In this document: in pieces, positions 24,202 to 31,878 of the stretch | Layout: each line of letters begins with the position of its first letter | Position numbering within the stretch: position 1 is the first letter of the stretch | Assembly (NCBI GenBank): GCA_023511565.1 | Contig: JAIMBE010000011.1 | Coordinates: 1 to 32,985, forward strand | Origin: Bacillota bacterium | GTDB taxonomy: Bacteria; Acidobacteriota; Terriglobia; Acidiferrales; UBA7541 | Direction: 5' to 3' | DNA: 32,985 nt | Notes under the pieces: model-generated | Told to the model about the DNA's origin: nothing | Seen by the model: only the letters and a program-made list of their open reading frames with translations | Database searches by the model: none | Position numbers and translations under genes: made by a program

Positions 24202-24816
24202 TCATTCCTTCCGGTCGGTCGAACCGGTGGCGGGGACACCGGCTTGGTCGAGGGCTTCCAGAATCTGTTTGCCTTTCGGGCGGACCTGGTAGCTTTCGGT
24301 CAGATTGCGCCAGCGAACTACACCCTGCGGGTCGATCAGGAATTCTGCCGGCCGAGCAATATCGGAGCTGCCCGCCCCACCTTTGTGCACCAAGTCGTAG
24401 CGGCGGATGACGTCCAGCTTTTCGTCGGAGAGGAACAGGTAGCTGTACCCCTGCTTCGCGGCGTGTTCTTTCGTGATGTGCGGCGGGTCCACGCTGATGG
24501 CCACGATTTTTACGCCCCGGGATTCAATCTCCTGCTTGTGTTCTTCGATGCTCCGCAACTCGGAGTTGCAGTACGGTCACCAGTAGCCGCGGTAGAACAC
24601 CAGCAGAACCCACCGCCCCCTCCCGTCGGAGGCTTTCAGCAGGTCGGAGAGTTGTACCAAGTTGCCGTCGGTATCGGGCAGAGTGAACTCCGGAGCCTGG
24701 TCGCCGACTTTTGGAGCGTTCGCCGACCGAGGCAGTTGCTGTGCCGCTGCGACCATGACGAGTACTCCCATCAGGACAGCGAAGGCAACCCCACGACGTT
24801 TGACCCAGGTCTGCAT
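24202..24816 (-). CDS. Exported peroxiredoxin, probable selenoprotein (in-frame TGA at codon 80)
   Basis: 204 codons if TGA 24579-24577 is read as selenocysteine. Residues 1-25 are a Sec signal peptide (VAFAVLMGVLVMVAAAQQ). An AhpC/TSA thioredoxin-fold domain follows: VGDQAPEFTLPDTDGN, then WVLLVFYRGYW-U80-P-Y-C83-NSEL, then VKIVAISVDPP, FLSDEKLDVIRRYDLV and PAEFLIDPQGVVRWRN. In this family the residue after RG-x-W is the peroxidatic Cys; here it is TGA, and both sides are in one frame with good protein sequence. A SECIS-like hairpin lies 16 nt downstream. It would reduce peroxides outside the cytoplasm. ATG 24816 has GAGGGG upstream. Alternatives are a TGC-to-TGA mutation or sequencing error giving a pseudogene. 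The selA, selB, selC and selD genes are not in the window. Confidence 0.85.
24551..24565 (-). promoter_or_regulatory. SECIS-like stem-loop downstream of the UGA
   Basis: On the mRNA, CTCCG and CGGAG form a perfect 5-bp stem closing the pentaloop AGTTG. The loop begins 16 nt after the UGA and has G in its second position. This fits published bacterial SECIS rules: apical loop about 16-37 nt from UGA, G in the first two loop positions. A competing 6-bp fold, GCAACT-CCG-AGTTGC, overlaps it (24569-24555). Confidence 0.6.
24577..24579 (-). other. Candidate selenocysteine codon (TGA)
   Basis: In-frame TGA at codon 80 of the peroxiredoxin, replacing the peroxidatic Cys codon of the W-C-P-Y-C motif. 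The resolving-type Cys is retained three residues later. Confidence 0.8.
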
Positions 24817-24957
24817 GGTCCCCTCAAAGGGTCTTTCTCCCCCAATAGATGGGCACACGAGCGAAAGGTTTCAGATTATCCGGATTTTCGACCCTTCCCG
24901 GCTGCCAGCACGGGTGTGGAGTCGGTGCTGTGTTCGCCACGTCTGCGGCGTTGTCGC

Positions 24958-24986
24958 TTGACGCCCACCTTCCGTTCATATCATAA
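24958..24986 (+). promoter_or_regulatory. Promoter of the FecR-domain gene (TTGACG-N15/17-TATCATAA)
   Basis: -35 TTGACG (24958-24963) is followed by TATCATAA (24979-24986). The -10 is either TATCAT after 15 nt or TCATAA after 17 nt. The leader would be about 40 nt before ATG 25032. Confidence 0.55.
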
Positions 24987-25031
24987 AGGGGGCGGCGAAA
25001 AGTCAGATCAAAATTTCCGGAGCAAGGTGCG

Positions 25032-25844
25032 ATGATCCTCCGCCCGCGCAGGAATACAGGAATGTCTCTGGTGCTGATGGTGTGCCTTACAGCGCCAACG
25101 CCACTTTCCTCGCGGCAAGGCGCGCAACCCGCAGCCCGTGCGGGGGAAGTGGAGCGTGTGATTCCAGACGTGCACATCGAGCGCGAGGCAGACACCCGCC
25201 GTGCACAGTTGGTCGCCGAGCCGCGGACGCCGGTTTTCTGGCAGGATACGTTGCACACGGCCGCCCGGGCCCGCGCGCGGGTGCGGCTGGAAGATGGCTC
25301 GACTCTGAACCTGGGTTCCAGCTCGAGCCTGTGCGTCGTGCAACATGATGCTGCGGGGCAGCGCACACAAATCGAGCTCCAGTACGGCCGAATCCGTAGT
25401 CAGGTGGTGAAGTTGGCTCAGCCGGGTGCCGAGTTCCGCGTTCGCACCCCGGTGGGAACTGCGGGTGTGATCGGCACGGATTTCTTTCTGGCGTTTGAAG
25501 ACGGCGTGCTGAAGTTGCTCGTTTTCGAAGGCGTTGTGGAGCTGTGTAACCTGGCTGGAGACTGCATCCGGGTCGAGCGCGGGCAAACTTCGACGTTGCA
25601 ATCCTCCCCTTCGTCCAGTGCAGCCGTGCCCCCGCCGGAGCTGCCCCGGCTGGTTTCTCCCGCCGAATCCCTGCAGGCTGTGGAAAGCACTCAGGTCGAG
25701 CCGGGTCCAACGGCCGGCGGGGGGAAAGGCCCGGGCTGGTGGGTGGGTGTGCTCGGGTTCGCCGCTGTTGGTGTAGCGGCCATTGTGCTGGCCACACGCT
25801 CGACCACACAACCGCGACAACAGGGCGGGAACCAAGACCCCTGA
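25032..25844 (+). CDS. FecR-domain protein, exported and C-terminally anchored
   Basis: 270 aa. An N-terminal signal-type segment (GMSLVLMVCLTAPTPLSSRQ) follows an Arg-rich start. Residues about 65-180 form a FecR beta-helical domain: ARARVRLEDGSTLNLGSSSS, then VRTPVGTAGVIGTDFFLAFE and LLVFEGVVELCNLAGDCIRV. A Pro/Ser-rich linker leads to a C-terminal transmembrane helix at about 235-255 (WWVGVLGFAAVGVAAIVLAT). Classical FecR proteins are anti-sigma regulators, but no sigma factor or TonB receptor is adjacent, so this is one of the orphan FecR-domain surface proteins. GGAGCAAGG precedes ATG 25032. It is divergent from the selenoprotein gene and followed by a hairpin. Confidence 0.83.
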   Translation: MILRPRRNTGMSLVLMVCLTAPTPLSSRQGAQPAARAGEVERVIPDVHIEREADTRRAQLVAEPRTPVFWQDTLHTAARARARVRLEDGSTLNLGSSSSLCVVQHDAAGQRTQIELQYGRIRSQVVKLAQPGAEFRVRTPVGTAGVIGTDFFLAFEDGVLKLLVFEGVVELCNLAGDCIRVERGQTSTLQSSPSSSAAVPPPELPRLVSPAESLQAVESTQVEPGPTAGGGKGPGWWVGVLGFAAVGVAAIVLATRSTTQPRQQGGNQDP

Positions 25845-25846
25845 AC

Positions 25847-25870
25847 CCTCCTCGCAGCATCCTGAGGAGG
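25847..25870 (+). terminator. Hairpin after the FecR-domain gene (possible terminator)
   Basis: A perfect 7-bp stem, CCTCCTC (25847-25853) and GAGGAGG (25864-25870), with a 10-nt loop, begins 2 nt after the stop codon. No T tract follows, so it may be an mRNA end-stabilising hairpin rather than an intrinsic terminator. Confidence 0.4.
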
Positions 25871-26081
25871 CTTCCCGTGGGGCGAAGGACAGCTCTGGCG
25901 CATCGTGTCTCTGGCTCCCTCGATCCGTGGCGAAGCCGCTTCTCAATGGCCCAACGAAGAGCATCTCGACCCGTCGCGTTGAGGGTCTGGGCGATGGCGT
26001 CCGCTGTGGGATTCGAGGCTCGCGTGCTCACGTGTCCTCTTAACGCTCGCGACGGAGCCGTGGATTAGGTATTTCCAAAGA

Positions 26082-26101
26082 AGTGGTTTAGACTAACCAC
26101 T
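26082..26101 (+). promoter_or_regulatory. -10 box inside a perfect 20-bp palindrome upstream of the TldD-like gene
   Basis: AGTGGTT (26082-26088) and AACCACT (26095-26101) are exact inverted repeats flanking TAGACT (26089-26094), which reads as a -10 box. The -10 lies 9 nt before GTG 26104. The dyad is ideally placed for a repressor that blocks RNA polymerase, or may be coincidental. No strong -35 is seen. Confidence 0.55.
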
Positions 26102-26103
26102 CT

Positions 26104-27852
26104 GTGCCAACGATGAAGCGTGCCGTGCGAACGTCCGTTCGGCTCCGCGCCACCGCGATGCTGGTGGGTCTGGTGTGCGTGGGACTGCCGGTGGCTGTGC
26201 CCCAGGGCCGAACAGCAAAATCATCGCTGCTCACAGCGTTGGAGCAGGAGCTGGCGCGCTCGATGGAGGCCTTCGGGCGGCTCGATCCACCCCTCTACTT
26301 TGTCCAGTACACCATCACCGAACAGCACCGCGTCGAGGTGGTGGGGTCGAACGCAGCGCTGCTCTCCAGTCAGGAAAACCGCGCGCGCTGGTTGGAAGCG
26401 CGCCTGCGCGTGGGCAGCTACGAGTTCGATAACACGCGCAAGGTCGGTGACCGCGACCCCGGCATGTTCCAGAGTCCGGGCACGCAGATTCCGATCGAAG
26501 ATGATCTGGGCGTGATCCGGCGCGCCATCTGGCTGGAGACGGACCGGCAGTACCGTTCCGCGGCGCAGGCGTTCTTGAAGCTGCAGACCGACCGAGAGGT
26601 GAAAGTCGAAGGCGCCACCAGTGAGGCACCTGATTTCTCGCGCGAAGAGCCGCACCAGGCGTATCTGCCGACGGGTGAGATCCAGTTGGATCGCAGACCG
26701 TGGGAGGAAAAAGTCCGGCGGTACACGGCTGCCTTCCGGACCTCGGCGGCAATTCTGAACTGCATTGTCACGTTCAGCGCGCAGGCTACGAATCAGTTTC
26801 TGGTGAATAGCGAAGGCACCCGGGTGCAGTTCGGCAACATCCGCTATCGGCTCGAGCTGTTCACGCAGAGCAAGGCGCCGGACGGCATGGACATCAACCG
26901 CTATTTCAATTTTGACTGGACGGACCCCCGCGAAGCGCCCAGCGACACCGTAGTGCTCGAACGCGTGCAGAAGATGATTCGGGAAGCCGAGGCGCTGGTG
27001 GCGGCACCTCTGGTGGAACCGTTCGCCGGGCCGGCGCTGCTGACAGGTCGGGCCGCAGCCGTCTTCTTCCACGAAGTGTTCGGCCATCGCGTGGAAGGTC
27101 ATCGGCAAAAGGACATCACAGAGGGGCAAACCTTCACCGGCAAGGTGGGCGAGCCGATCATGCCTGAGTTCATCTCTGTCTATGACGACCCGACGCTGGC
27201 GCGGCTGCACGACACCGTGCTGCTCGGCCACTACCCCTACGATGACGAGGGCGTGCCGAGCCAGCGGGTCGCTCTGGTCGAAAATGGCGTGCTCAGAAAC
27301 TTTCTGCTTTCCCGTTCACCGCTGCCGGGGTTCCCCCGCTCGAACGGCCACGGGCGGCGCCAGCTCGGTTACGCGCCCTTGTCCCGGCAGGGCAATCTGA
27401 TTGTGGAGAGCCGGCGCCAGGTCAGCCCGACCGAACTGCGGCGGCTGTTCCTGGAAGAGGTACGGCGGCAGGGCAAGCCATTCGGACTGTGGATCGATGA
27501 CATCGCTGGCGGATTTACGTTTACAGGCCGTGGCCTGCCGCAGGCGTTTCAAGTGATTCCGCTGATCGTGTATCGGGTCTATGCGGATGGCCGCCCGGAC
27601 GAACTGGTGCGCGGAGTCGACATTGTGGGCACGCCCCTGGTTTCTCTGACCAAGATTCTGGCCACGGACAACCAACCGGAGGTTTTCAACGGTTACTGCG
27701 GTGCCGAGTCCGGTTCGGTACCCGTCGCAGCGGTGGCGCCCGCGCTGCTGATTTCCGAACTGGAAGTGCAGAAGAAGGAAACGTCCAGTGACAAGCCGCC
27801 GATCCTGCCACCGCCGCATCACGACCCGCTGGTCGCCGGAGGGAAGAGGTGA
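26104..27852 (+). CDS. Exported TldD-like metalloprotease (catalytic partner)
   Basis: 582 aa from GTG 26104 (ATG 26113 is the alternative). GTG is favoured because it lies exactly 9 nt from the -10, as in other leaderless genes here. A signal peptide-like hydrophobic stretch is at residues 16-34 (ATAMLVGLVCVGLPVAV). The C-terminal half is TldD/PmbA-like with the zinc motif H323-E-V-F-G-H328 (followed by RVEGH) and C532 in YCGAESGSVPVAAVAP, matching the HExxxH plus Cys metal site of E. coli TldD. Cytoplasmic TldD/TldE process peptides such as microcin precursors; an exported form would act in the periplasm, substrate unknown. The next gene, a paralogue without the metal site, overlaps its stop. 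Confidence 0.88.
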   Translation: MPTMKRAVRTSVRLRATAMLVGLVCVGLPVAVPQGRTAKSSLLTALEQELARSMEAFGRLDPPLYFVQYTITEQHRVEVVGSNAALLSSQENRARWLEARLRVGSYEFDNTRKVGDRDPGMFQSPGTQIPIEDDLGVIRRAIWLETDRQYRSAAQAFLKLQTDREVKVEGATSEAPDFSREEPHQAYLPTGEIQLDRRPWEEKVRRYTAAFRTSAAILNCIVTFSAQATNQFLVNSEGTRVQFGNIRYRLELFTQSKAPDGMDINRYFNFDWTDPREAPSDTVVLERVQKMIREAEALVAAPLVEPFAGPALLTGRAAAVFFHEVFGHRVEGHRQKDITEGQTFTGKVGEPIMPEFISVYDDPTLARLHDTVLLGHYPYDDEGVPSQRVALVENGVLRNFLLSRSPLPGFPRSNGHGRRQLGYAPLSRQGNLIVESRRQVSPTELRRLFLEEVRRQGKPFGLWIDDIAGGFTFTGRGLPQAFQVIPLIVYRVYADGRPDELVRGVDIVGTPLVSLTKILATDNQPEVFNGYCGAESGSVPVAAVAPALLISELEVQKKETSSDKPPILPPPHHDPLVAGGKR

Positions 27853-29669
27853 TGCGCCTGCGCGCCGGACTGGGCTGTCTGCTGCTGTTGGTGTGTGCGC
27901 CGCTGGTCACCGGTGCCCAGGTGGCCCGAGCGGTGCCCGGCGATACGGATCAGACGCTGCGTGCCATGCGCGACGAGATGCAGCGTTCCGTCGAACGGCT
28001 GCGCATTGCCGGGCTGGAGCCACCCTACTACATCGAATATCGCCTGCTGGATGTGGACCTCCGCAGCGTGACCGCTTCGTTCGGGGCGCTGATCTCGTCG
28101 AGCACCGTGCGGAACCGGCTGATGGCCGTGGACGTGCGCGTGGGTGATTACCAGCTCGATAGTTCCAACTTCCTCGCAGCGGAATCCTTTCAGGGGTTTG
28201 TGGGCTCGACGGGTTCGGTGGGCATCGATCGCGACTACGATTCGCTTCGGCAGGATCTGTGGCTGGCGACCGATCAGGCCTACAAGCAGGCGCTGGACCG
28301 GCTGGCGCGCAAGCGGGCCTACATTCGCAATCTGGCCCGCCCACCGGACATCCCCGATTTTTCCCGCGAGCGCCCGCTGGTCCTGCTGAACCCGCTGGTC
28401 GAGCCGGACTGGACCCGTCGCGACTGGGAAGCGGAGGCCCGCCAGGCCTCGGCGGTGCTGCGCAACTACCCCCAACTCCACGAGGCGCGGGTCACCTACC
28501 ACCTGATCTATTTCACTTACTACCTGATGAACAGCGAGGGCACGCAGATCCGTGTCTCCCGCAGTGTGGCGGGGATCGAAGCGGCTGCGAACACGCAATC
28601 GCCGGACAACGGCATGCCGCTGCACAATTTCTACACGGCCTATGCGCTCCGGCCGGCAGACCTGCCCACCGTGGATCGGGTGCAGCGGGAAGTGGAACGG
28701 ATGGCCCTGGAGCTCGTGGCCCTGCGCTCGAGCCCGCTGGCCGAGGACTACCTCGGGCCGGTGCTCTTCGCACCGCGGGCGGCCGGTGCGCTGCTGGCTC
28801 AGTTGCTGGCACCCTCGGTGTCGGGGGCGCGCTCGCCGCTCTCTCAGGGGAATTTTGTCGAACAGTTGCTGGAACGCTTTGGCGGTCGCAGCGAATGGTT
28901 GGCCCGCATGAACACGCGGGTGCTCCCGGCCAGTGTCTCGCTGACCGACGATCCGACCGCCGTGGAGTTCCGCGGTGAGAAACTGCTCGGCCACTACGAG
29001 GTGGACGACCAGGGGGTACGCGCCCAGCGTGTTGCGATCGTCGAAAACGGCATGTTGCGGGACTTGCTCATGTCGCGCCGGCCCGGCCAGCACAGCCAGC
29101 GTTCCAACGGGCATGCCCGTTCGGTTTTCCTGCAGGATCCGCAGCCGGCGATGAGCAATCTGTTTTTTGAGTCCTCGGAGACGAAATCCCCGGAGGAGCT
29201 GAAGGCGCAGTTTCTTGATCTGTGTCGTGCCGAACGCCGGCCGTGGTGCATTCTGGTGCGGGCGATGGACAATCCGATCCTGGCCGCGTTCTCTCAGGAA
29301 GATTCGTTTCAACTGCTGAGCGAAATCGCCGCCGGCGCTGCCAGCGGCGACCGCATGCCTCTGCTGGTCTATCGCGTGTGGGTCGAAGACGGCCGCGAAG
29401 AACTGATTCGCGGGGCCCGGCTGACCGGGCTGAATCTGCGCGCGCTCCGGAATCTCGTCGGTATTGGAAATGACCCCGCGGTGTTCCACTACTTCCAGAA
29501 CCCCACTCCCGGCTTTGCCGGGACGGCACTGAACGCTTTCGGTTCGGTGCAGAATGGACTGCCTGGTTCGGTGGTGGCTCCTTCGCTGCTGCTCGAGGAA
29601 GTCGAGGTACGCGGTGCGCGCGGCGAGCCGCGCCGCTCCCCGCTGCTGCCGCCGCCCCCATTCCAGTAG
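27852..29669 (+). CDS. Exported TldE/PmbA-like protein (non-catalytic partner)
   Basis: 605 aa. A signal peptide at residues 1-22 (AGLGCLLLLVCAPLVTGAQV) directs export. It is a clear paralogue of the upstream protein: LLDVDLRSVTASFGALISSS matches its N-terminal domain, YLMNSEGTQIRVS its NSEGTRVQF block, and DDPTAVEFRGEKLLGHYEVD its DDPTLARLHDTVLLGHYPYD. At the metalloprotease site it has FAPRAAGALLAQLLAPS, with no HExxxH, and at the C-terminal site NAFGSVQNGLPGSVVAP, with no Cys. This is the same division as TldD (active) and TldE (inactive), so a heterodimer is likely. Start ATG 27852 overlaps the upstream stop (TGATG); GTG 27849 is also in frame. GAAGAGG is the binding site. Confidence 0.87.
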   Translation: MRLRAGLGCLLLLVCAPLVTGAQVARAVPGDTDQTLRAMRDEMQRSVERLRIAGLEPPYYIEYRLLDVDLRSVTASFGALISSSTVRNRLMAVDVRVGDYQLDSSNFLAAESFQGFVGSTGSVGIDRDYDSLRQDLWLATDQAYKQALDRLARKRAYIRNLARPPDIPDFSRERPLVLLNPLVEPDWTRRDWEAEARQASAVLRNYPQLHEARVTYHLIYFTYYLMNSEGTQIRVSRSVAGIEAAANTQSPDNGMPLHNFYTAYALRPADLPTVDRVQREVERMALELVALRSSPLAEDYLGPVLFAPRAAGALLAQLLAPSVSGARSPLSQGNFVEQLLERFGGRSEWLARMNTRVLPASVSLTDDPTAVEFRGEKLLGHYEVDDQGVRAQRVAIVENGMLRDLLMSRRPGQHSQRSNGHARSVFLQDPQPAMSNLFFESSETKSPEELKAQFLDLCRAERRPWCILVRAMDNPILAAFSQEDSFQLLSEIAAGAASGDRMPLLVYRVWVEDGREELIRGARLTGLNLRALRNLVGIGNDPAVFHYFQNPTPGFAGTALNAFGSVQNGLPGSVVAPSLLLEEVEVRGARGEPRRSPLLPPPPFQ

Positions 29670-29749
29670 GCCGGGTCCGCAGAGCCTCGATGGCTCCCGC
29701 CGCTGCCGAGCGGCCGAGTGGTTTCTCAGGGGTTCGAGTTCCGCCGGAG

Positions 29750-31846
29750 TCAGCTCTTCGGCCGCAGGCGGATGCGGGCATCAGCCGCGCGGCATTCCTC
29801 CGGTCGTTCCGAAGCGAAGAAGGGATTGATATCCATCTCTTCGATCCCATCGAAATCCTGCACAAGCCGCGACAGGCGCAGAATCGCTTCCTCGAGCAGG
29901 GCGAAGGCAACTGGTTTCTGTCCGCGAACCCCGGCCAGAATGGGATAGCCACGGATGGCGGTGATCAGTTCCTGCGCGTCGAGGTCGGTGAGCGGCACGG
30001 GACGGAAGGCGACGTCGCGGAGGGTTTCGACGAACAGGCCACCCAGCCCGAACAGCACCAGCGGACCGAGATTCGGGTCACGCAGCATGCCCAGGATCGT
30101 TTCCCGGCCGGAGAGCATTTCCTGGACGAGCACGGTGTTTCCCAGTGCGCCGCCGTGCGTCAGGCCGTGGTAGGTGTGAAAGGCCTGATCGGTCGAGCGG
30201 ATGTTCAGGGCGAGGGCCCGGGCCTCGGTCTTGTGCGCGATCCCGCCCCAGGGAAGTTTCATGGCGACCGGGAAACCGAGGCTGCGCGCGGCCTCTTCCG
30301 CGGCTTCCGCCGAATGGACCAGCACAAAGCGCGCCACCGGGATGCCATACGCCTCCAGAACCTGAAAGCATTCGTGCAGGTGCAGGTCGTGCCGCCCTTC
30401 GCGCCACGCCTGTTCGAGAATTTGCTCGACGGCAGCGCGGTTGACCGGCAGCTTCGGTTCCTGCCCGTGGCCGCGTGCGCACCAGCGTCGTTGCTGTTCG
30501 AGCCCGGCCAAGGCTCGCGCAGCCGATTCCGGAAACTGACACAGCGCCAGGTGTTCCGGATAGGTTTCGTGCAGCAGCGCGCGGGACTCTTCCGGAGCCA
30601 TCAGCACACCGACCACGGGCTTGGCCGCAGTGCGCCGCGCTGTTTCCAGGGCCCCGATCACTTCGACCGGGTCGACCATCAGGGGCGGCACGAAAATCAC
30701 CAGGACCATGTCCACGCCCGGATCGGCCAGGATGCGTTCGAGCGCAAAACCGTAGAGCGGTGCATCGGCATTGGGCAGCATGTCGAGCGGATTCGCCACG
30801 CTGGCGTGTTCGGGCATGTGCGGGCGCAGGGCTTGCAGAGTCGCTTCGGACAGTTTGGCCATCTCGAGTCCATGTCCGATGACGGCGTCGGTGGCCAGGA
30901 TCGCCGGCCCGCCGGCATTGCTGATGATGGCCACCCGCGGGCCAGGAGGAAGCGGGTTGCGCGCGAACGCCAGGCCCAGGTCGAACAGTTCTTCCACCGT
31001 GCCGACCCGCTGCACGCCACAGTGCGCCAGGAATGCATCCAGCGCCAGATCGCTCGTGGCGGCCAGTGCACCGGTGTGTGAAACTGCCGCGCGCGCGCCG
31101 GCCTGCGTCTTGCCGGACTTCACCACGAGCAGGGGTTTCTTCCGGCTCACCTGGCGCGCCACCCGCGCAAATTCAGCCGGATGGCTGAAGGATTCCAGAT
31201 ACATCAGCACCACCGAAGTGGCCGGGTCGTCGGCCCAGTAGGCCAGCACGTCGTCGTCGGCGACATCCGCCTTGTTACCGAGGCTGGCGAACGAAGACAG
31301 TCCCAGGTTGCGCTCTTCGGCGATGCTCAGGATGGCCACGCCCAACGCTCCCGACTGGGAAAGAAACGCGACATTGCCGGCCAGCGGCATCGTCGGCGCA
31401 AACGTTGCGTTCAGCCGCACGTGTGGATCGGTGTTGATCACACCCATGCAGTTCGGGCCCACCAGCCGCATGCCGTATCGAGCCGCCTCCGCGGCTATCG
31501 CTTCTTCCAGTTGGCGGCCCTCTTCACCGGTCTCGCGGAAGCCGGCCGTGATGACGATCGCACCCCGAACGCCCTTCGCGCCGCATTCCGCAATCACGGT
31601 GGGCACGACCGGCCGTGGCACCACCACAACCGCCAGATCAATGGCCTCGGGGATGGAATGGACCGAAGGGAAACAGCGCAGGCCGAGCAGTTCTCGAGCT
31701 TTCGGATTGACCGGGTAGACCGGGCCGCAGAAGCGGTAGTTCAAAATGTTTTCCAGGATCTGCCGTCCGAGTGCCTTCGGAGCCGTCGAGGCACCGATCA
31801 CCGCCACCGAGCGAGGACGGAAGATGGGGTCGAGAGAATGAGGCAT
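29750..31846 (-). CDS. ADP-forming acyl-CoA (acetyl-CoA) synthetase, fused alpha-beta
   Basis: 698 aa, cytoplasmic. It interconverts acyl-CoA, ADP and phosphate with acid, CoA and ATP. Residues 1-130 are the CoA-binding Rossmann domain (PRSVAVIGASTAPKALGRQI). About 150-440 are succinyl-CoA-ligase-like domains with SQSGALG near 164 and the phosphohistidine H257 in AVSHTGALAAT. About 480-690 is the ATP-grasp domain: GFPVAMKLPWGGIAHKTEAR, with LFGLGGLFVE and EEMDINPFFA. Both subunits are fused in the order alpha-beta. No acetyltransferase domain is attached. The start is ATG 31846; the frame is open 30 codons further into the preceding gene. Substrate (acetate, propionate, branched acids) cannot be decided. 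Confidence 0.9.
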   Translation of the reverse strand: MPHSLDPIFRPRSVAVIGASTAPKALGRQILENILNYRFCGPVYPVNPKARELLGLRCFPSVHSIPEAIDLAVVVVPRPVVPTVIAECGAKGVRGAIVITAGFRETGEEGRQLEEAIAAEAARYGMRLVGPNCMGVINTDPHVRLNATFAPTMPLAGNVAFLSQSGALGVAILSIAEERNLGLSSFASLGNKADVADDDVLAYWADDPATSVVLMYLESFSHPAEFARVARQVSRKKPLLVVKSGKTQAGARAAVSHTGALAATSDLALDAFLAHCGVQRVGTVEELFDLGLAFARNPLPPGPRVAIISNAGGPAILATDAVIGHGLEMAKLSEATLQALRPHMPEHASVANPLDMLPNADAPLYGFALERILADPGVDMVLVIFVPPLMVDPVEVIGALETARRTAAKPVVGVLMAPEESRALLHETYPEHLALCQFPESAARALAGLEQQRRWCARGHGQEPKLPVNRAAVEQILEQAWREGRHDLHLHECFQVLEAYGIPVARFVLVHSAEAAEEAARSLGFPVAMKLPWGGIAHKTEARALALNIRSTDQAFHTYHGLTHGGALGNTVLVQEMLSGRETILGMLRDPNLGPLVLFGLGGLFVETLRDVAFRPVPLTDLDAQELITAIRGYPILAGVRGQKPVAFALLEEAILRLSRLVQDFDGIEEMDINPFFASERPEECRAADARIRLRPKS

Positions 31847-31878
31847 GGGTCGGATCCCGCCGTGCCGCTTGGACGGGT

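Noticed and set aside
24202-24558. Separate short gene starting at TTG 24558
   Set aside because: The start would remove the redox motif and the signal peptide; both halves are in one frame and make one complete peroxiredoxin through the TGA.
27819-29489. 556-codon minus-strand open frame opposite the TldE-like gene
   Set aside because: Shadow of a clearly identified protein on the plus strand; composition is His/Gln/Arg-rich and lacks domains.
29706-29745. tRNA-like fragment (GCCGAGTGGTT followed by GGGGTTCGAGTTCC) between convergent genes
   Set aside because: D-arm-like and T-arm-like pieces are too close together, there is no anticodon arm or acceptor stem, and position 61 of the T arm would be T rather than C. 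At most a decayed remnant.
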